Part shown: positions 6,615-9,769 of the stretch, in pieces
Numbering within the stretch: the stretch's first letter is position 1
How the letters are laid out: each line of letters starts with the position of its first letter
From: Gammaproteobacteria bacterium
Lineage (GTDB): Bacteria; Pseudomonadota; Gammaproteobacteria; S012-40
Length of the DNA: 9,769 nucleotides
Assembly (NCBI GenBank): GCA_026982215.1
Contig: JALSHN010000369.1
Coordinates: 1-9,769, forward strand
Direction of reading: 5' to 3'
Made by a program: the position numbers and the translations under genes
The notes under the pieces: model-generated
What the model was told of the DNA's origin: nothing
Databases searched by the model: none
Seen by the model: the letters and a program-made list of their open reading frames with translations, nothing else

Positions 6615-6690
6615 AGAATATGCTGCTATTTTGGGTGTGGGCCGGTCGGTAATCATGGCTCGGAGTCGGGAAGGAGGCTGAGGGGGCGTC

Positions 6691-7449
6691 GTGGATAAAG
6701 CGAATTACCGGCAACAGCTGTATGCCTTGCAGATCGAGCTGGTGAAGCTACAGCGGCATGTCATCGCCCGGGGGGAGAAGCTGCTGGTGCTGTTCGAGGG
6801 GCGGGACACCGCCGGCAAGGACGGCACCATCAAGCGCATCGTGGAACATCTCTCGCCGCGGGAGTCCCGGGTGGTGGCGCTGGGCAAGCCTTCCGATCGC
6901 GAGCGGACTCAATGGTATTTCCAGCGCTACGTGCCCCACTTGCCGGCGGCCGGGGAGATGGTGTTCTTCAACCGTTCCTGGTACAACCGCGCCGGGGTGG
7001 AGCGGGTGATGGGGTTTTGTTCCCCGCAGGAATACGAGGAGTTCATGGAGACGGTGCCGCGCTTCGAGGAGATGCTGGTGCGCGACGGCATCCGGTTCTT
7101 CAAGTTCTATCTCGACATCCACAAGGAGGAACAGGCCCGGCGATTAGAGGCGCGGCGCAATGATCCGCTCAAACAATGGAAGGTGAGTCCCATCGATGAG
7201 CAGGCCCAGCCCCTGTGGGAGGCCTACAGCCTGGCGCGCAACGAGATGTTCGCCCGCAGCCATACCCCCTATGCACCCTGGACGGTGGTGCGGGCCGATG
7301 ACAAGCGCCGTGCCCGCCTGGAGGCGATGCGTCATCTGCTCATCCACCTCGACTACGAGGGCAGGGACGAGGCGGCGCTCATCCCTGATCCCGAGGTGGT
7401 GTTCGAATACCACGCCAGTTATCTGGAGGCGGGGCTGATCGCACCCTGA
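6691..7449 (+). CDS. ppk2: Polyphosphate kinase 2 (PPK2 family, class I-like single domain)
   Basis: This 252-residue cytoplasmic enzyme should transfer phosphate between polyphosphate and nucleotides (typically NDP to NTP in class I). It has a Walker A loop FEGRDTAGKDGT (35-46), the conserved GKPSDRERTQWYFQRY block (65-80), a Walker B-type strand with FNRSWYNRAGVE (93-104), VMGFC (106-110), and the lid region RRNDPLKQWKVSPID (155-169). DDKRRAR (203-209) lies near the C-terminus. Length and motif order fit one-domain PPK2 proteins such as the Pseudomonas aeruginosa enzymes. Residue 94 is Asn where the homologue I remember has Asp. The start is GTG at 6691: an in-frame ATG at 6655 is cut off by a stop at 6679-6681. 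AGGAGG (6672-6677) is a little far and GAGGGGG (6680-6686) a little close, so either may serve as ribosome site. The gene is 76 bases after the peptidoglycan-binding protein on the same strand and may be co-transcribed. Confidence 0.93.
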   Translation: MDKANYRQQLYALQIELVKLQRHVIARGEKLLVLFEGRDTAGKDGTIKRIVEHLSPRESRVVALGKPSDRERTQWYFQRYVPHLPAAGEMVFFNRSWYNRAGVERVMGFCSPQEYEEFMETVPRFEEMLVRDGIRFFKFYLDIHKEEQARRLEARRNDPLKQWKVSPIDEQAQPLWEAYSLARNEMFARSHTPYAPWTVVRADDKRRARLEAMRHLLIHLDYEGRDEAALIPDPEVVFEYHASYLEAGLIAP

Positions 7450-7469
7450 GCTCTTTTTCTCTCATTCTC

Positions 7470-8105
7470 TCAGCGTGGAGAGAGGAGGTCCTCGAGCGGG
7501 TTGCCGGAGCCTGCGTTGTCGTCGTTCTCATCCCAGACCAGGGTGCCGGTGACGGTCATCGGGGCCGAGGCCAGGTTGCTGCTGTCGTCGAGATCGACCG
7601 GCAGGGTGAGATCGCGGATGCTCACCGTGCGCTTGCCTTGGTCGAGGGTGATCCGTTCGGCGATGTCGGCGCATTGGCTGGGGAGAGGGGCACCATCGGC
7701 AGGGTCGCCACTGCAATCCAGCAGCCATGTGTAGCCGCTGTCTCCCTCGCTCGCCAGTGGCGCGATGAGATAAGAGACGATCACCGGTTTACCGCTGACC
7801 CAGAAGACGGCGAAGCTGTCCAGCCGGGTGGCCACCAGGACGTTGAGGTTGTCGAAGCCGGTGAAGGCCACCGCAAAGAGAGTGCCGAGGGGGGCGTTGC
7901 TGTTGTTGTCCTGGACCAGGGTGCCGCCGAGGGGGGCGCTGCGCCCGCCCACGGCCGCGGTGTCTGCCCCTGTCAGGCTCAGGCGCTGGTCGCCGCCGCC
8001 GTCATTTGCCCCGTCCCCGCTAGGATTGTTGTTGGTCGCCCCTTTGCCGCAGGCGGTGAGGGTCAGGGCGAGGATGAGCAGGCAAAGGGGACGCTGCAGA
8101 GACAT
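7470..8105 (-). CDS. Small lipoprotein of unknown function
   Basis: This 211-residue protein has a lipoprotein signal: an MSLQR start, a leucine-rich core and the lipobox LTAC with the lipidated cysteine at position 19, followed by Gly-Lys. The next 20 residues are Asn/Gly/Asp-rich and probably a flexible linker. The rest looks beta-rich, with segments such as LFAVAFTGFDNLNVLVATRL (76-95) and FWVSGKPVIVSYLIAPL (101-117), and two further cysteines (131 and 145). Two similar GTLV-plus-acidic-linker segments occur near 61-76 and 187-207. No Asp follows the lipidated cysteine, so outer-membrane sorting by Lol is expected. GAGGAG (8117-8112 on the minus strand) lies six bases before the ATG. The gene follows the SGNH hydrolase gene after 76 bases and converges on ppk2 with only 20 bases between the stop codons. 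I do not recognise a domain family. Confidence 0.82.
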   Translation of the reverse strand: MSLQRPLCLLILALTLTACGKGATNNNPSGDGANDGGGDQRLSLTGADTAAVGGRSAPLGGTLVQDNNSNAPLGTLFAVAFTGFDNLNVLVATRLDSFAVFWVSGKPVIVSYLIAPLASEGDSGYTWLLDCSGDPADGAPLPSQCADIAERITLDQGKRTVSIRDLTLPVDLDDSSNLASAPMTVTGTLVWDENDDNAGSGNPLEDLLSPR

Positions 8106-8158
8106 GGCGGGCTCCTCGTGATTGTTTTTGTGAATTTATCTACAGTGTAGCAGGGGAG

Positions 8159-8179
8159 GCCAGGAGGCGATACCCTGGC
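8159..8179 (-). other. Stem-loop between the SGNH hydrolase and lipoprotein genes
   Basis: On the minus strand, GCCAGG and CCTGGC form a 6-bp stem around a 9-base loop, starting two bases after the SGNH gene's stop. No T-run follows, so it is not a standard intrinsic terminator. It could stabilise or process the mRNA between the two genes, or be incidental. Confidence 0.35.
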
Positions 8180-8181
8180 TT

Positions 8182-9769
8182 TCAAGGGGGCAGGAGCCGA
8201 TGGTGGATGAAGTGGGCCAGCGCCATCCCCAGCCGGCGTGAGCCTTCGCGGTTGAGGTGGACGTCGTCGTAGTAGCTGCGGGTGTCTTTGGGAAGATGGC
8301 GGTCCACGTCCATGCAGGGGAGCCGCCGCCGGCGGCACAGTTCCAAGGTGGCGCGGTTGTAGCGTTCGAGGAGGCGGGCCATGACGCCCACGCTGTAGTA
8401 GCGCGTGGGCGGTGTGGGGGCGAAGAAGCCTTCGTCGACGCTGCCGAACCACAGTAGACCGGCCAGCTCTTCGGGGAGGTCGTCTCGGTAGAGGCTGCCT
8501 TGGGTGAGGAAGGCCAGCCGCGTGCCGGCGGCCTCGGCTTGGTCGGCCAACCGTTCCAGGTTGTCGCGGAAGATCGCCAGGCAGTCATCGATCGGCGGCG
8601 GCTGGTCGATGATCTCGGCTTGGCGGCGGCGCTGGCGTTGTTCTTCCAGGAAACGGCCGGCCTCGTCTTGGGGAACGCCCTGGGCGCCGCTTGGCGGGGG
8701 GGGTGAGTGGCGGGTGAGGAGGCGAGCCAGGGCCAGGCGGGGTAGGGTGGGTGGAAGGATCTGGGCATAGACCCCGGGGTGGCGCTGATGGAAATCGGGG
8801 CGGCGGGCGGCGAGGGCGTCCCGTCGCAGTCGCTGGCGGCCGCCGGAGATGCAGCGGTTGAGATCGTTGATGCCCAGTTGGATCACCACCGCGTGGGGGT
8901 GTATTTCCCGCAGGGCGTGGTGGAGCTGGACGCGGTGGGCGAAGCTGTCCAGGCCGCTCTTGCCGGCGTTGGCAATCCACAACGCGCGTCCTTGGCGTCG
9001 GAGTTGCTCCTGGGCCACCCGGGGCCAGGCGTCGGCGTCGTCCACGAACAGGGCCTCCACCGAGCTGCCGCCGATGACGAGGATCCGGGGGGCGGCCCCG
9101 GCCTGGCTCAGGTCGTTACCCCGCAGGCCGATGTCGTTGACGGTGAAGGTGCTGACGGCATAGTCGATGCCGGGCATCAGTCCCGCTGCCGGCCGGAAAC
9201 GGAACACGCTGTGGGGTGGGTTGAGGAAGTGGCGTACCGCCCCGGGATCGGGGAACCAGTGGCGTGCCAGCAGTTCCGCCAGCATCAGCGCGGCGGCGGT
9301 GGAAAAGGCCAACAGCAGCCAGCGTCCATGGCGACGACGCAATGGCGGGATCAGGGCCAGGGCCACGGGGAGCATCAATGCCAGGGGGCCACAGGGCCAC
9401 AGGGGGTCTGGCGGTGGGGGGGCGAGACGGGCGGCGTCGGCGGCCAGTTCCTGCTGCCATGTCGCGGCCTCCACCCGCCGTTTGGCGTCTGCGATCACGG
9501 CACGGGCCGCTTCCTGATCTCCCAACCGCTCCAGGGCCAGGGCCAGGAGACGGAATACCCGGGCCCGCCGCGAGTGGTCCGGGTCGTCCGCCCAGGGGTA
9601 GTCGCGTAACAGGGCGACGGCTTCTTCGGGGCGGTCGAGGTCAAGCAGCAGTTCTCCGGCGTAGAGGTAGTTGGGGGCGGCCCACTGGCGCCTGCCCTGG
9701 CCCTGGTGTTGCCTCAGGTTGGTGAGGAACAGTTCCAGGGCGGCCTGGTGATGGCCCAATGCCCGTTCC
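8182..9769 (-). CDS. Membrane-anchored SGNH/GDSL hydrolase with TPR-like N-terminus (5' end outside window)
   Basis: The frame is open to the right edge, so the start is missing; a TTG at 9757-9759 is the first possible in-window start but has no special support. Residues are numbered from that codon. Residues 1-100 are helical and TPR-like (NYLYAGELLLDLDRPEEAVALL). Two hydrophobic segments, 126-140 and 147-165, anchor the protein in the membrane. The C-terminal region (about 224-523) is an SGNH hydrolase: IGGSS (229-233, likely nucleophile Ser232), NAGKSG (264-269), LGINDLN (295-301, Asn298) and DDVH (498-501, Asp498 and His501). All four blocks are present, so activity as an esterase or acyl-group hydrolase/transferase is likely. 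Residues 340-390, between blocks, are Pro/Gln/Arg-rich. Related membrane-linked SGNH proteins modify cell-surface polysaccharides, which would suit a PEP-CTERM organism, but the substrate cannot be read from the sequence. The lipoprotein gene lies downstream. Confidence 0.85.
   Translation of the reverse strand, partial: ERALGHHQAALELFLTNLRQHQGQGRRQWAAPNYLYAGELLLDLDRPEEAVALLRDYPWADDPDHSRRARVFRLLALALERLGDQEAARAVIADAKRRVEAATWQQELAADAARLAPPPPDPLWPCGPLALMLPVALALIPPLRRRHGRWLLLAFSTAAALMLAELLARHWFPDPGAVRHFLNPPHSVFRFRPAAGLMPGIDYAVSTFTVNDIGLRGNDLSQAGAAPRILVIGGSSVEALFVDDADAWPRVAQEQLRRQGRALWIANAGKSGLDSFAHRVQLHHALREIHPHAVVIQLGINDLNRCISGGRQRLRRDALAARRPDFHQRHPGVYAQILPPTLPRLALARLLTRHSPPPPSGAQGVPQDEAGRFLEEQRQRRRQAEIIDQPPPIDDCLAIFRDNLERLADQAEAAGTRLAFLTQGSLYRDDLPEELAGLLWFGSVDEGFFAPTPPTRYYSVGVMARLLERYNRATLELCRRRRLPCMDVDRHLPKDTRSYYDDVHLNREGSRRLGMALAHFIHHRLLPP

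Noticed and set aside
7431..7458. Terminator for ppk2 (GGGGCT pairing with AGCTCT, then T5)
   Set aside because: The stem is short with two G-U pairs and a 12-base loop. The T-run is real, but the hairpin is too weak to call.
7466..7483. TCTCTC / GAGAGA inverted repeat at the convergent gene ends
   Set aside because: Six-base low-complexity stem with no T-run following it on either strand, lying partly in the lipoprotein coding sequence.
8140..8150. Short dyad CTACAGTGTAG upstream of the lipoprotein gene
   Set aside because: Only four-base arms and no promoter hexamers in register with it; too weak to call an operator.
9379..9405. Direct repeat GGCCACAG x2
   Set aside because: Two copies of eight bases inside the SGNH coding region, encoding Pro/Cys/Gly/Leu codons. 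No spacer structure, so not a CRISPR or mobile-element signature.
8779..9609. 276-codon plus-strand frame
   Set aside because: Antisense to the SGNH hydrolase, which has all four catalytic blocks. The plus-strand product is Gly/Gln-rich and featureless.

Overview
This is a GC-rich (roughly mid-60s % by eye) chromosomal window with dense coding and no gene-free stretch over 300 bases. There are no tRNA, rRNA, CRISPR or insertion-sequence signals. The best taxonomic hint is a PEP-CTERM-type surface protein. It has the tryptophan-containing sorting-signal variant (VPAPAPAW...RRR) that I associate with Gammaproteobacteria, and sits next to a plant/fungal-like P-type proton ATPase and a class I-like polyphosphate kinase 2. 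I infer a free-living, biofilm- or floc-forming proteobacterium, possibly a sulfur-oxidising or methylotrophic gammaproteobacterium. That rests on gene content only; no ribosomal marker is present.

Layout, left to right. A TPR-like protein runs in from the left edge (1-234) and overlaps by ATGA an atypical SDR/NAD(P)-binding protein of the YeeZ type (231-1103). A secreted helical protein of unknown function (1173-1718) follows behind a possible weak promoter. It overlaps by ATGA a complete 901-residue P-type H+-ATPase (1715-4420). An AT-rich intergenic region then carries a good sigma-54 (-24/-12) promoter match at 4492-4507, ahead of a very acidic, cysteine-free PEP-CTERM protein (about 4555-5883). 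That unit ends at a textbook intrinsic terminator (5916-5942). Next are an exported protein with a cysteine-pair helical domain and a C-terminal peptidoglycan-binding domain (6015-6614), and ppk2 (6691-7449).

From 7470 to the right edge the genes are on the minus strand and converge on ppk2: a small lipoprotein (7470-8105), and upstream of it a large membrane-anchored SGNH hydrolase with a TPR-like N-terminus whose start lies beyond the window.

Much of the window concerns the envelope. Of nine genes, one encodes an inner-membrane proton pump and five encode exported, lipidated, surface-sorted or membrane-anchored products; PPK2 and the SDR are soluble metabolic proteins. The most useful leads are: the sigma-54 promoter on the PEP-CTERM gene; an extra block of about 60 residues in the P domain of the proton pump, which keeps the plant-type proton-pathway residues but lacks the plant C-terminal autoinhibitory tail; and the tight coupling of the pump to an unrecognised secreted protein. 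I see no phage, defence, mobile or biosynthetic system, and I do not claim a wholly new system here.
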